A stretch of 64,000 nucleotides of DNA, from assembly GCF_029931775.1 (NCBI RefSeq), contig NC_079318.1, positions 29,588,159-29,652,158 of the forward strand, in the 5' to 3' direction. Below, one piece after another: positions 51,480-63,109 of the stretch (its first letter is position 1; every line of letters starts with the position of its first letter). Under the pieces are notes generated by a model. The model made no database searches. It saw nothing but the letters and a program-made list of their open reading frames with translations, and had not been told where the DNA came from. The stretch comes from Euleptes europaea. Taxonomy: Eukaryota; Chordata; Lepidosauria; Squamata; Sphaerodactylidae. A program made the translations under genes and the position numbers.

Positions 51480-51665
51480 AGTGGGGTTACCCTGTAAATC
51501 TATTGTAGTGAAATAACACAGGAGTCCAGTGGCACCTGAAAGACTAACATGTATTTCGGTATGAGCTTTTGTGTGACAGAACCCATTGCATCCGAAACAG
51601 TGTTCTCTGTTCCACAAAAGCTCGTACTGGAATGAATGTTGCTAGTTTTTCAGGTGCCAGTGAAT
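51480..51665. repeat. Decayed family B palindrome
   Basis: GAGTCCAGTGGCACCTGAAA then GACTAACATG at 51513 and an inverted partner ending AGTTTTTCAGGTGCCA near 51660 are the family B pattern. The GGTATGAGCTTTTGTG block is a worn hammerhead region. It lies in SDCCAG8 intron 1. Confidence 0.6.
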
Positions 51666-52099
51666 GTTAAGTACTTTGAGTTAGGGTTTGTGGTTAAAAC
51701 ATTTCTTCTATAGACATGGAAAAATATGCCATGCTGTATTCTAGATGCTCTAGAAATTCTCCAGGCTCCACTCCTTGTCTCTTCAAAACCCACCTTGGGC
51801 TTTTCATCCCTTTTGACTACTGCACACATGGCAAGGCAAGAAACTAGGTTTGTCATGGTGACTGAACATATATGGGACAGGAAACTGCAGCCAATGTACT
51901 TCATGCATGGTGTTCATACTGGTGAACACACGTTTGTTTCACCAACATTGCACATTTTAGATGCACAGCTAAATACCACAGTACATGGGGCAGCCCACAG
52001 AGCTTTAACAAGCAGTATGTAGAGCAGATAGTGTAACAATCTAAATGTGTAAATATGCTTTAATACTTCACAAAGTTTTCCTTTTGGAAATTATTGCCA

Positions 52100-54055
52100 G
52101 CATATTTGTTTATTTAAAATATGTATATATCTACCTTTCTCCTAATAATCTCAGGACTCAAGGTTGATAACAGTAATATTTAAAAAATGATAAAACAGTA
52201 ATATTTTAAAAATGATAAAAACAGCAAACATCAAAACCACAGATATAAAATAAATTAAAAACCAGTTTAAAAACACCTGATGCTTCCATTTGCCCAGGCT
52301 CAGGCTGTCCCCATAGTGCTCTAGAATAAGTCTCTTTTAGCCTCACTGGAAAACCAGGAGGGTAGCAGTAGCCCCCAGACTTCTTCTGGGAGGCTGTTCC
52401 ACAGACACGGGGCAGCCACTGAAAAAGCTCAAGCCTGGACTGTTGCAGAATGTGCCTTGAACACTTCGGGTACTGACAATAAACCTGGTTGGGAAGAACA
52501 AAGCTACTACATAGAAAAATGTAGAAAGAGGCTTTTCTTCAAGTATGTGGGCCCTCCAAATCATGAAAGGCTTTTAAGGTCAGCAGCAACACCTTGAATT
52601 GGATCTGTAAACTATTGAAGCAACTATTGAAGACACCTCAAATAGGAGTGACATGGTTCCATTGGCTATTCTCAGATAACAAGCAGATTGTTGCAATTTG
52701 CACCAGCTGTAGCTTCTGGATAGTCTTCATGGGAAGCCCCATATAGAGTGTGTTAAAGTAATCTAGACTCAGGCCTACCGAAGCATAGATCAGCATGGCC
52801 AGATGAGGCATTTTTAAACAGTGGGCTAAGTTCTTGATTTGATTTATCTGGGAAAAAGTGCTTTTTGCTCTCTCCTACAGACTCTGCTTCAATTTGTTTT
52901 CCCTGAAATAATGGACCAGGACAGAGACAGCAGTAGCCAGTGGCTGAATCCCAAAATGTGTTTCATATTTAACCATCTCTCTGGAAATAGGCCACAATTT
53001 AATAGAGACGAGAGCCTGGATATTGACTTTTAAATACTGGATTAAAATCCACTTTAGAGCCAACTTGAAAGATCTAATGTACTATCTACTAAAGGATTCA
53101 TACAAGGCCAGCTGGTTCTCGGCAATTTTAGCCAAACTTAATCAAATAGGAATTAACCTGGATGAGTTATTAAAGCTAGAGGAAAAGGCATCTTTTTATA
53201 TAATCAAACAACTCTTAGATCATGAATATCACAAAATATGCCCGCTCACTCCGCCAATATGTTCCCCACTTAAAATGGGTTTGTCAATATTGCCTGGAAA
53301 GATGCAGCAATATTTTAGTACACCTGAGGAGCCTCTTCAATGGAGAGCATTTATGCTAGCACGACTCAATTCCTTTCCATCTAAGGTTTTATACGGGAGA
53401 TTTGCTAAGACTACCTTCATCAAAAGGGTATGTCCTTGCGGAACGGGCCAGCCGTACTCCTTATAACATATTATCTTAGATTGTCATTTACATGACGAAC
53501 CCCATAAAAAATTTATATTACCCTTAATCAGCAAATGGATGGCCTCTTACAGAACAACCACATGGCAATTCTTGCTGAACGACATTTCAACTGATGTTAC
53601 GGTGAAGGTGGCGGAGTTTTTGGCAGAAGCTGTTAAGGTTAAGATTCAAACTTAATTTTAATCTAGATATGTACTACCTGGTTATCTCTGACCTTGTGTC
53701 CATCAATATTATGCCAATAAAGGTTATCTGATTCTGATTCAGTGGCTTATTCAGAGTAATTTCACTTGGTGTCATCAACATTTTGATGGCAATGTACTGC
53801 AAAACCTTGGACAATCTCATTAAGGGGGCTTGCATAGTATAGGAGATAACACTGAGGCTTGAGAGAAACCCCCATCCCAAGGGGATGATTCAGCATGTCA
53901 TATTGCAATTTTTAGTGAGCAGTCTGGTAGAACAGACCAGCACTGTCTCAATACTGCTCCACCCAGACCCACCTCACCTTCCATGTACCTCAGCAGAATT
54001 ACATCGTCCACCATATTAAAGACTGCTGACAGAACTAACAACTATTGAGATGCAT
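52100..54055 (-). repeat. Old interspersed repeat, LINE-derived, interrupted at 53000-53736
   Basis: TGGGAGGCTGTTCCACAGAC and AAGGCTTTTAAGGTCAGCAG mark a common reptile repeat in reverse orientation. The two halves are 52100-52998 and 53737-54055. I cannot assign the class with certainty. Confidence 0.5.
53000..53736 (+). mobile_element. LINE 3' end, Vingi-like (tentative), inside an older repeat
   Basis: It encodes the C-terminal part of a LINE ORF2 with CPCG and a downstream H...C pair (zinc-knuckle type), ending TGCCAATAAAGGTTATCTGA then TTCTGATT. The repeat at 52100-52998 resumes at 53737. Same family as 20038-20640. Confidence 0.65.
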
Positions 54056-54084
54056 TCCATTTTTCGGTTTACTCTGCTCTGGTT

Positions 54085-54950
54085 AGAGCTCACCTAGAGT
54101 ATTGTGTTCACTTTTGGCCACCACAGTTTCAGAAGGATGTAGACAAGGATGTGTCCAGGGGAGGGCAACAAAGATGGTGAGGGGTCTGGAGACCAAGGAA
54201 AGATTGAAGGACCTGGGTATGTTTAGCCTGGAGAGGAGATGACTGAGAGGTGATGTGATAACCATCTTAAGTACTTAGAATCATAGAGTTGGAAGGGACC
54301 ACCAGGGTCATCTAGTCCAACCCCCTGCACAATGCAGGAAATTCCAAGCTACCTCCCCCCCACACCCCCAGTGACCCATACTCTATGCCCAGAAGATGGC
54401 CAAGGTACCCTCCCTCTCATGATCTGCCTAAGGGCTGTCATATAGAGGATGGTGTGGAGTTGTTTTTTGTTGCCCCAGAAGGTTGGACCAGAACTGACAG
54501 GTTGAAATTAAATCAAAAAAGCTTTCAGCTAAACATTAGGAAGAACTTCCTGACAGAGCGTTTCCTCAATGGAACAGGCTTCCTCAGGAGCTCTCCTTTG
54601 GAGGTCTTTAAGCAGAGGGTAGATGGCCATCTGTCAGCAATTCTGAATCTGTGAACTTAGGCAGATCATTAGAGGGAGGGTGGGAAGGTTTGCATCAGTG
54701 TTTGGCTCTCATGACCCTTTCTTACATGCCCAGGGTAATGCCGATCACTACGCTGGGGTCAGGAAGAAATATTCTTCCAGGCCAGATTGGCCAGGGACCC
54801 TGGAGGGTTTTTGATTTTTTTGCCATCTCCTGGGTATGGAGCAGGGGTCACTGTGTGTGTGTGGGTCGGGGACGTATTTGTGAATTTCCTGCATTGTTCA
54901 GGAGGTTGGACTAGATGACCCTGGTGGTCCCTTCCAACTCTATGATTCTA
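54085..54950 (+). mobile_element. CR1 LINE 3' end, split by a second CR1 in reverse
   Basis: The outer CR1 begins near TAGAGCTCACCTAGAGTATT and ends GGACTAGATGACCCTGGTGG near 54925. From about 54279 to 54430 an antisense CR1 tail (AATCATAGAGTTGGAAGGGA then CCACCAGGGTCATCTAGTCC) interrupts it. Compare the uninterrupted CR1 at 17215-17782. Confidence 0.85.
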
Positions 54951-55400
54951 TAAGATATTGCCCTTTGATCATTCAATATATCTTGTTAGTCAGATTGCTT
55001 TTTTCCCAAGGTAAGTGATAGCTGTTATGATATCTGCCAAGAAAGACTTTTTTGTCCAGTTCTTGATGAACAAGTTGTCTGTGCTAGTGACACTGGTATT
55101 GGGAGACATATTGTAGCCTTTCCGACAGTAATCTGATGCTATCCCACGTAAACAGCAGCTAGAATCCGTCTTCCTGGTTCCTTCCCACTTGTATGCTTCA
55201 CAGCCTGGTGCAATGAATCAAAAGTTTTGCATTGTTTCTAGTCATTTCCTCGGCGTTCCGTTCTGGTGTTCTAGTTCCCTGGTGTTCGGTTGTATAGGCA
55301 GGTGAATTGTGATGGTAAATCTTGTAATCTAGATTTGGCTGTTCAAGTCTGAATGCATCTCTGTTCACGGAGACTAAAAAAATAATGTTGTTATTCACAG

Positions 55401-55559
55401 ATCGTGCCAGTAAAAGCATTGATCAACTGAAGTATGCCTTGGGTGAAAAAGATCTCGCAACGGGAGAAGGTGCAGCTACATTTGACCAGTTATTTCCTAA
55501 CGCAGACCCTGACGACAGCGAGGATAAAGTTTGGCAGGAACTGCAGCACAGTCATGCAG
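55401..55559 (+). CDS. SDCCAG8: SDCCAG8 exon 2
   Basis: This 159-nt exon follows acceptor TTATTCACAG. It encodes DRASKSIDQLKYALGEKDLA through WQELQHSHA plus one base. The human counterpart reads EHASRSIHQLTCALKEGDVT ... WPELQQSHA. The donor is the weak GCAG|GTTTGA, followed by an intron of only 79 bp. Frame and similarity to human (QSHA|VNQL) support the junction. Confidence 0.93.
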
Positions 55560-55638
55560 GTTTGAAAATGTCAATTTCTGACTCTTTCTGTCATATACAG
55601 TCGCGCTTGTTAAGATGTATCTTACCATTTCCCTATAG

Positions 55639-55724
55639 TTAATCAACTAAAAGCTTTATTACGGCTACAAGAAGAAAAAGAGGATGAAACATCCCCTTCA
55701 CGAAGGAGGGCAGCATCACCTTCG
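55639..55724 (+). CDS. SDCCAG8: SDCCAG8 exon 3
   Basis: This 86-nt exon has acceptor TTCCCTATAG|TT and donor TTCG|GTAAGC. It encodes VNQLKALLRLQEEKEDETSP and then SRRRAASPS. Human SDCCAG8 has VNQLKDLLRQQADKESEVSP SRRRKMSP here, so the basic SPSRRR patch is kept. It ends in phase 0. Confidence 0.94.
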
Positions 55725-56239
55725 GTAAGCATTATCCTCTCTGATTATTCTTTTAGCTGAACAAATAATTGCATGGCTGTTAGTAGAGCCTCAAGTTAAG
55801 CAACGTTTATGCTGTCACACTTGGTGAATCATGTAGAGGGTTATCAAGGCATTAATAACCTACTGCAGGAAATTAAATGCACTTATTAAAGACATACAAC
55901 ATTACATCCGTTTTAAGCTAACTAGCTGTACTTCGTTATGGCAGATTTATACAGATGTATGAGACATGGACAGAAAAGTTGAAGGCAAAATATTTGAATG
56001 TACGGTATTCTGATTGCAGACCAGTTTAAGATAGTTTCTAATTGGTCTTGATGGTGGAGGTGGAGTTCTAATCTTCTAATAGGCACAATTTTTTCTCCTG
56101 GCTCCCTATTTCATTTTTCTCTTGTTGGCAGTGGGTGGGAATGGGGCATGATGAGGGATCTAAGATGTGATTCATTCTCTATTGTAAACATTATTTTCTG
56201 TAAATTGTTTATTGTATTCCGTTGATTTGTTTTGTCTAG

Positions 56240-56353
56240 AGGACCTCTAAAGTTACAGATCAGAGTCCGCCCGCACTTTGTGATCTTGTTCCCATCATTA
56301 ATGATCAATCACAATACATTAACCACTTAGAGGCTGAAGTCAAATTTTGCAAG
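56240..56353 (+). CDS. SDCCAG8: SDCCAG8 exon 4
   Basis: This 114-nt exon has 38 codons, phase 0 at both ends, acceptor TTTTGTCTAG and donor AAG|GTATTG. It encodes ...LCDLVPIINDQSQYINHLEA then EVKFCK. Human has MHDLVHTINDQSQYIHHLEA EVKFCK. This is the start of the first coiled coil. Confidence 0.95.
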
Positions 56354-57295
56354 GTATTGTATATCATGCTTTATCTAATTTTTAAAGTGAATTATTTGTA
56401 GAAAATCATTAATAATTAAGGTTTTAAGTCCCATGACTGTGTGTATTCAGAACAGAAGCACAGTAATATGCGTTATACTTCAAAATGGATCATGGCACCT
56501 AATTTGTTTGTTGTATATAGACCTCAGTCCAAAGGCCTTATGCATATCTGAAATAGAGCTTCTTCCATTGGCATAACACATCTTGATCAAGTAGAATGGG
56601 CTTCCCTTTGCTGAATAGGGTGGGAGAATATCTATCTAAAAGTGCATTAACCTTTCACAACATTAACATAATCCTTGCAAACACATCCCTCTGTTTTCAT
56701 TCCCCTCCTCCTCATTTTATGTCAGTTACGTTTAGGTACACACATACACACTGCATTATCAGAGGCCATTTAAAGTTTGGGTAATGTAATCCTTTCCAGA
56801 ACCAGAGCCAGAGAAGGCTCTGTAATCCTTTCCTTTCCAGAGCCAGAGAAGGCACATATAGAAAGGAGGCACAGAAGTATAGGAAATTGTTCGTGAAACA
56901 TAGTTTTAAGCAGTTTCTAGTGATGTAAAGACTAGCTTCAGAAAATTTAAAGAACGTTGAAATCTCCCCAAGACAGCATTTAACTTTTATCAGCTCTTGA
57001 CCTGCGTAAAAGCTGAATTTATTTTGGTCCTCTGTTACCTCAGAGTAGTCTATCCCACACCATTTGTTGTGCTTTGTATTTTTCTTTTAATATAAACCAC
57101 TGTGAATTTTTACTGTTCTGAGAATCTAAATGTAATATCATGATGCAAACATGTCTGAGATTTGGGGGGTTTCCCCCTAGGTGACAGTTCTTCACAACAT
57201 ATTTTTTTTAAATATTGTCGAAGGCTTTCACGGTCAGAGTTCATTGGTTCTTGTAGGCTATCCGGGCTGTGTGACCATGGTCTTGGTATTTTCTT

Positions 57296-57338
57296 TCCTG
57301 ATGTTTCGGCAGCAGCTGTGGCTGGCATCTTCAGAGGA
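57296..57338 (-). ncRNA. Hammerhead-like motif, left arm of the family A palindrome
   Basis: The minus-strand counterpart of 57393-57435: TCCT, CTGAAGA, T, GCCAGC...GCTGCC, GAAACATC, AGGA. One pair of stem II and the ACGT palindrome are each changed by one base, so it looks partly decayed. Confidence 0.5.
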
Positions 57339-57392
57339 GTAACACTGAAGGACAGAGGAGTAACTCAGAGAGACACTGTCCTTCAGTGTTAC

Positions 57393-57435
57393 TCCTCTGA
57401 AGATTCCGGCCACAGCTGCTGGCGAAACGTCAGGA
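57393..57435 (+). ncRNA. Hammerhead-like motif in SDCCAG8 intron 4 (family A)
   Basis: It reads TCCT, CTGAAGA, one extra T, a stem II of about five pairs (TCCGGC with GCTGGC), then GAAACGTC and AGGA. Stem I TCCT/AGGA is perfect and the ACGT palindrome plus C matches the classical dimer-type hammerhead core CGAAACGUC. It is sense in the SDCCAG8 transcript. The extra base before stem II is the one clear departure from consensus. Confidence 0.6.
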
Positions 57436-58076
57436 AAGAAAATACCAAGACCACGGTCACACAGCCCGGATAGCCTACAAGAACCAATATTTTTTTTAAT
57501 TGCTAATATCCAAAACTCTGATTGTGGTTTCAGGCATTGAATGAACTACCTTTAGCCAGAGAATGTATTTATGGCATAGGTGATATAGAGTTTATTTTGC
57601 TATTTATTGACACAGAGTGCCTTGGCTACAACAAATAAGAGGGAAGGCTAATGTCAGGAGTTACAGGAAGTATTATATCCTGTCAGTTTGGCTGATAAAA
57701 ATCTAGCTGTCAGTGAAATTGCTCTCATGAGATCAATCCAGCTGATTCCTTACCCCAGGCAAAGGGTATATCCCTTCCACATTCTTGTCTTATAAAGGTT
57801 CGTATAAGTAACTGCTCAGTTGCAAGGGATTGACTGGGGATCAATTCATACATTTACTGGATTAACATGGAAGCTATTTTCACATGGTTGGAATCCACGG
57901 TACAGTATTAATGCCTATAGCAAGTAACCACTTATGTGGACAAATGACATGGTTTCTTCCCATGTTTTCACCTGCACCTAGGGGCTGCTAACCCTGGTAT
58001 GAAAAGATAAAGAAAGCACCAGTTCATTCAGCCTTTCTTTGTATTTAATGGTAATACAAACATTAGGAGACTTGGG

Positions 58077-58570
58077 GCGCATTCCTGAGGAGGGGACCGA
58101 AGCTCCTTAGGAGCTGGTGTGACCCCATGCCAGTGCAAGTGACCACATCCCGTGATAAGGGGCACTTACACCGGTGCAGAGGGCATATAAGATGGTCCTT
58201 GGATGGAACAGAGCGGCGCTGGCTCCCCCGCCAACGCTGCCACGCCAGGAACTAAATCCTGGAAGAGGCAGCATACGCTAGCATGGGGGGCGGTCCCGGG
58301 GGTGTTCCCAGGGGCAGAGCTGCCTTTAGGCAGCTTCCTCACCCCTTTCAGCCTGGGAACGTCCCTCTACACGGCGATGTGTTACACCACCTCTTTTGGT
58401 GGCATAGCCTGCTAAAGGCAATAGGGCATTTTTGCCCTTCTTCTATTTTTTTAATATTTAAAAATGGGATTTTCATCTCCATGGCGGCCAGGAAGCCACT
58501 TTGGCGGTGGTGTGGCTGCCCCACTTCCGGCCATCGCTCAACCCCCCGCCCCTCGGAATTGGGCTGCCCG
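58077..58570. repeat. GC-rich MITE-like element, copy 2
   Basis: It starts GCGCATTCCTGAGGAGG and shares CCTTTAGGCAGC, GGGAACGTCCC and a CACCTCTTTTGGTGG hairpin with 21362-21843. No right terminal repeat is seen. It lies in SDCCAG8 intron 4. Confidence 0.55.
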
Positions 58571-58806
58571 TCTCACTTTTATTAACTTAGAACTGTGTGA
58601 GAAAGACAGACCACTGATTACTTGTAAAAAATATTAAAATGTTTATTTCATCTTACCCATGAGATTTTGCTCAGAAGTGAATGAACCACTTACATTACTG
58701 TCAGGGAGACCTGGTTGCTGAAGTGAGCATTACTCTGCCATGTTTCAAACAATTTTATTTTTCACAGTATAATCTTTTTTCACAGTATAAACGTTTACAT
58801 TTTTAG

Positions 58807-58932
58807 GAGGAAATGTTAGAACTGAAAAATCGTATACATGTGGTTGTGCTTGAAAATGAGAAGCTCCATCATGATCTGAAAATGGTAACAGTAGAGAACT
58901 CTCTTAGAGAACAAACTGTCTTGGATGCCTCA
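58807..58932 (+). CDS. SDCCAG8: SDCCAG8 exon 5 (coiled coil)
   Basis: This 126-nt exon has 42 codons, the same length as the human exon segment as I recall it. The acceptor is ACATTTTTAG and the donor TCA|GTAAGT. It encodes EEMLELKNRIHVVVLENEKL and then HHDLKMVTVENSLREQTVLDAS with clear heptad spacing. Human has KNKIQVVVLENEGL ... LREQTLLDAS. Confidence 0.95.
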
Positions 58933-59304
58933 GTAAGTCCTCCTGGAATTTTAAAAATGCCAGTGCATGTTGATTCTTTTACTAAAAACTGTACTACAAC
59001 AACTAACCAATGTAAAGGAAAGCTTGAAAATACTTCACTTGACAATGTATGGTGCACTCACATGTCCTTTGTATTATGTCTATACAAGGCATTTGTCACA
59101 CGTCATGGTGTACAAGTAGAGTCTTCCTATGTAGTATTATTACTGGCTTATGAATGGTTTTGCATAAATAGTCCTAAGTGCTCCTCATCTTTCTAGAGAT
59201 TGCGCTTCTCTTGACAGCGCAAGTGGCCCAGGTGCCAGCGCAAGCGGCCCAGACATCGGCGCGGCCACTTTCATACCTCCTGAGCTGTTTTGGCCTCAGA
59301 GCCC

Positions 59305-59527
59305 AGGAACACATGAACACACGAAGCTGCCTTATACTGAATCAGACCCTTGGTCCTTCAAAGTCAGTATTGTGTAATTAGACAGGTAGTGGCTCTTCAG
59401 GGTCTCAGGCAGAGGTCTTTCACATCACCTACTTGCCTAGTCCCTTTAACTGGAGATGCCTGGGATTGAACCTGGGATCTTCTGCATATCAAGCAGATGT
59501 TCTACCACTGAGCTATGGCCCCTCCCC
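59305..59527 (-). mobile_element. tRNA-SINE (Squam1-type), full length, antisense
   Basis: It runs from ACATGAACACACGAAGCTGC to the reversed tRNA head CTACCACTGAGCTATGGCCC. It lies in SDCCAG8 intron 5. Confidence 0.85.
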
Positions 59528-60021
59528 TAAATGGAATGGGCTGTAAAAGCAAGGTCTTGTCAGTCCTCTTGCTTTTTCCTGAGTTAAAGTTTTGATCATA
59601 TGATATTCAGAGGCTGGTTATTTCTTTTACAACAGTGCTAGAAGGCAGTATCAGAGTAAGATGTTGGTCTCTATTCTATTTTTTTATTGGCCCTCCAGGG
59701 CAACTGGTTTGATAACAGTGGGAAACAGGATGCTGCACTAGATATACCAACGGTCTGATTCATCAGGAGTGTTCTTCTATTCTTATAAAAATGTTACCAC
59801 CCTACAAAAGATTCTGCTAGGCTGTTTGCCTTCAGCTTGAATTACACCTTGTGTGATGGATTTGTAAGCTGGTCTCTCTGAGGGAATTTGAATTCATATA
59901 GTTGCCTAGCTGCAAATCTTCTTAGAATTGGATTACTTAGATCCCATACTCATTTATATTTGTCATGTTTTGAGCGTTTATATACATATAAAAGAGACTG
60001 AAAATATTGTCTTTCTCTCAG
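59528..60021. other. SDCCAG8 intron 5, nothing recognised
   Basis: AT-rich. A CR1-like phrase (GGATGCTGCACTAGATATAC) near 59728 is probably an old LINE remnant. Confidence 0.35.
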
Positions 60022-60132
60022 GCACCTCCTCAAAATTCCTACATTCTGCATGGTGATGATGAAGTCATTAGACTGTTTTCTCATGTCAATGAGCAGGGCA
60101 CAGCAGCAATGGATAAATGGCACCTAGAGATG
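60022..60132 (+). CDS. SDCCAG8: SDCCAG8 exon 6
   Basis: This 111-nt exon has 37 codons, phase 0, acceptor TTTCTCTCAG and donor ATG|GTTAGT. It encodes APPQNSYILHGDDEVIRLFS and then HVNEQGTAAMDKWHLEM. This part is poorly conserved with human (GNMHNSWITTGED...), but length, phase, splice sites and position between two well-matched exons support it. Confidence 0.85.
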
Positions 60133-60764
60133 GTTAGTTATTTACACATCAACTGAATTATTAATCTAGCACTATCTTTTAGTATGTATTCTATGTTGTC
60201 CAGTAGAATGACAGAGAAATAAATATTTGGTTTTATAAAAAATAAGTTAGTACAGTTTTAGAGTATAAACTTTTTAGTTATAAGAAGATAACTCTCTTAT
60301 CTTCACAAACAGGGCATATTTGGCCTTTTTCACCTTCCCCATCCAGGAATCAAATCCTCTAAATAAGGATATTCCATTTGGCTAAAGTAGTAGATGAATA
60401 CGTGCTATGTAATCTGGCAGAAGCAAGAGTCCCCTGTTATACCCCACAAAAAAGTTGTGTCTCCTCTCTTTGGCCTGGCCTCCATTTTCAGTTGGGGCTG
60501 CAAACAGAAATCTTACTTAAGGTAAAAACAATAATTGCAAATTGGCACAATAGGGCTTTATTGCAGATTCACTAAGCATGATGGTATTTCTTAACTATTC
60601 AGATTTGTACCTGGCCAATCCAGATGTATTATACTGCTGCCGGTAACAGGAACCAAATTTGCTTTATGTGTCTGAGCATAGACAGTCCATGGTATCTCAA
60701 CAGGCTAGGTCTTAGCCTTCAGCTGCCATGAGATTTTGAGTTCAAGCCCTGTAGACTCTGAGGA

Positions 60765-60795
60765 TGAGAGCCAGTGTGGTGTAGTGGTTATTAAA
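60765..60795 (+). mobile_element. Sauria-SINE head fragment
   Basis: GAGCCAGTGTGGTGTAGTGG is the Sauria-SINE A-box end; the rest is not present here. Confidence 0.55.
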
Positions 60796-61309
60796 GGTAT
60801 TGTGTTATTTCTATCCAGCATTACTCATGCTCTTTTTAAAGAGAATCACGCACCTGCTCAACCTGCCTTTTAGAGCGTGGATGGAATTGGAGGTGTCTGC
60901 AAATACATGGAGCTTTTTTAAAAAAGTGTTTTAGACAAAAGTATAGTGTTATTTCTGCAGTGCTACAGTACCCATGCTCCACAAAATTAAAACAGGATGG
61001 GTGGAGAGTCCTGAGGGTCACATGAGAACACTGGGGGGGAGCCTTTAGTGCATATCAAGTATGAAAGGGAAACCACCACTAAAATGGAGAGAAAACCTAT
61101 TACCCTGGCCTGTCTGGAATCTCAGTTGCATGGGCAATTTCACACTGCATCACATCAGCAACCAGACTACCACAGAAAATCACCCTAGTGTGGAAACAGC
61201 CCTGGATCAATCTCTGGCACCTCCAGTTCAGATTTTAGGTACTGGGGTATTTGGAGAGGCACAGCTAGCCAGCACCCTGTCTGTCCAATCACATCCTTCC
61301 TCCATGGTG

Positions 61310-61475
61310 CTCAGGACAGCATGCAAAGTTCTTTCCTTAATTTATCTCCACATCATCCCTGTGAAGGAGGCCGAGACAATGTGACTGTCCCAAGATTAGT
61401 TTATGAGCTTCCTGACTGTGTCAGGCTGTCCCAGATTTTTATCTGACACTAAAACCACTGCACCCCACTGGCCTT
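61310..61475 (-). mobile_element. Sauria-SINE-like copy, diverged
   Basis: In reverse orientation: CTCCACATCATCCCTGTGAA, GTGACTGTCCCAAG and CACTGCACCCCACTGGC follow the Sauria-SINE order. Confidence 0.55.
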
Positions 61476-61664
61476 CTGTATAAGCAGCTGTGGTCTAGAC
61501 AAATGATTAGACTGCTTTAGTATTAGATAACTCTACACATCTTTGCATTCTTGTTAGCATGCTTAAAGTTTATTTGCTATTCCAGTTGACAGTACTGAAA
61601 TGCTGATGATGACCACCTTTTATTTTTAGTTGAAACAGCCATGTTTATTGATTTTATTTTTAAG

Positions 61665-61729
61665 GATAAACTTAAACGTCTCTATCAAGAAAGAACAGAT
61701 GTACTCGAGGCTCAAGTTCAGTCCTTAAG
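61665..61729 (+). CDS. SDCCAG8: SDCCAG8 exon 7
   Basis: This 65-nt exon has acceptor TTATTTTTAAG and donor TTAAG|GTAATA. It encodes DKLKRLYQERTDVLEAQVQS then L plus two bases. Human has EKLKLTYEEKCEIEESQLKF here. It is heptad-like coiled coil and joins in frame to the next exon (AG|A = Arg). Confidence 0.9.
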
Positions 61730-62920
61730 GTAATAAATCACGTTCCCTCCCTTTGGATTAATGATAGATTGCTGAATGGATTTTCCTTGGTTGATTCATT
61801 ATGTCTGGCCACAGTTTAGTATAATACATCATCAGTAGTTCTTCATGAAGGCTCATGAAACTTGGGTCTCAGGCTTTGTACAGACTTTTAAAAGGCCTGG
61901 AGGCAGTTGCAGAGCCATCATTATCATGTGTTGGTTTCTTCTGCATCATCCCTGGTCAAAACAGCTTTGCAGGTTTTGGCATAGCTCCAAGAAGTACTTG
62001 GACAAAAGCTTCCAGCAGTACAGCCAGCACAACTGAATTCAACGTGCACAGTATTTCAGGCTGGATGACAGAGATTATGTACTCACTGTCTATCCATGAA
62101 TGTATATGCACAAAAGCATGCCTAGAAAAAATTAAATTATTTTATTCTGTATGGGATTGTGTCGTCAGCTTCTCAACATGAGAATTCATATACGTTTTTT
62201 TTTTAAAGGAAAATGTATAAGGGTATTTTTCTTTGGCTAGTATGCTGTTCATCACATTTATGAACCCTTTTAAAAACTGTAGATTCTTCTAATAAAGTTT
62301 TCCTGTAGTTTCCTCTAAATTCAAATTTATTTGCCGTCAGAAACCAGCAGCAGTTGATATAATACCAGCCATGTTAAAACTATTGGATACCACCATTAAA
62401 AATAATGCAATACATCTCTGATCCAAGGTGATAAATCCCTAATCTAAATACATAGCTATTGTACTCTACTCCATTTTACAGACAAAGACATATCCTCATC
62501 ATACACACCTATACACAATTTGTTAATATACATCATTAGCAAAGAATACATTTAAAACACCTAAATCTTTATACATTACTATAATTAATAAAAGCGTTTA
62601 AAATGTAAGCTACCTTCTTCTAACTTATTTAGCATGCCAGTAGACAAAATTTTGCCACCTTAACGGTGGAGTTTCCTCTAATAAAGTTTTTCCCTCTGCG
62701 AATGTGTGGGAACAATTGCAATTAGAATCTGCAAATGAAGTGGAAGTGTTTCCCTCTGCAGCCAGACTCCTCTTTCCCTGTTGTGCTTGTAGGATGACCA
62801 AGCGATTGATGCTGGGCTGATGGTAGCACACCTGGTGGCATTTGGCAGGAAGTCGCTCCGCGGTGATGACTGGGCGCAGTCTTTGATCATTGCTCTTAAT
62901 GCTCTATGTTGTCTTCCTAG
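61730..62920. other. SDCCAG8 intron 7, nothing recognised
   Basis: No exon-like frame with matching splice sites and no named repeat. Confidence 0.35.
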
Positions 62921-63109
62921 AAAGGACTTATCAGAGTCCCAAAAGAACTGTGAAGATCTGAGTGGAAGATTAAAACATCAACAAATGCTCAATGCCGCAA
63001 ATAGCTCCAATAAGGTCGGCGGCCTTTGCTTGAAATGTGCGCAGCATGACGCTGTCCTTTCCCAGACTCATTCAAACGTCCACATGGAAACCATTGAAAG
63101 GTTAACAAA
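62921..63109 (+). CDS. SDCCAG8: SDCCAG8 exon 8 (GGLCLKCAQH signature); last SDCCAG8 exon in the window
   Basis: This 189-nt exon has acceptor TTGTCTTCCTAG and donor CAAA|GTAAGT. It encodes ..KDLSESQKNCEDLSGRLKHQ and ends NKVGGLCLKCAQHDAVLSQT HSNVHMETIERLTK. Human has NRVGGLCLKCAQHEAVLSQT HTNVHMQTIERLVK. This strongly conserved block is the clearest proof of gene identity. The remaining exons lie beyond 64000. Confidence 0.97.

Larger units (their letters stand above)
57210..57487. repeat. Short palindrome, family A
   Basis: It has the same outer sequence as 18310-19232 (TTGTCGAAGGCTTTCACGGT ... GATAGCCTACAAGAACC) but much shorter arms that meet near 57355. Both flanks are an ATATTTTTTTTAA-like stretch, a probable target duplication. 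It lies in SDCCAG8 intron 4. Confidence 0.8.

Noticed and set aside
51585-51640. Functional hammerhead motif in the decayed family B copy
   Set aside because: Core bases and stem II are lost; only the family outline remains.
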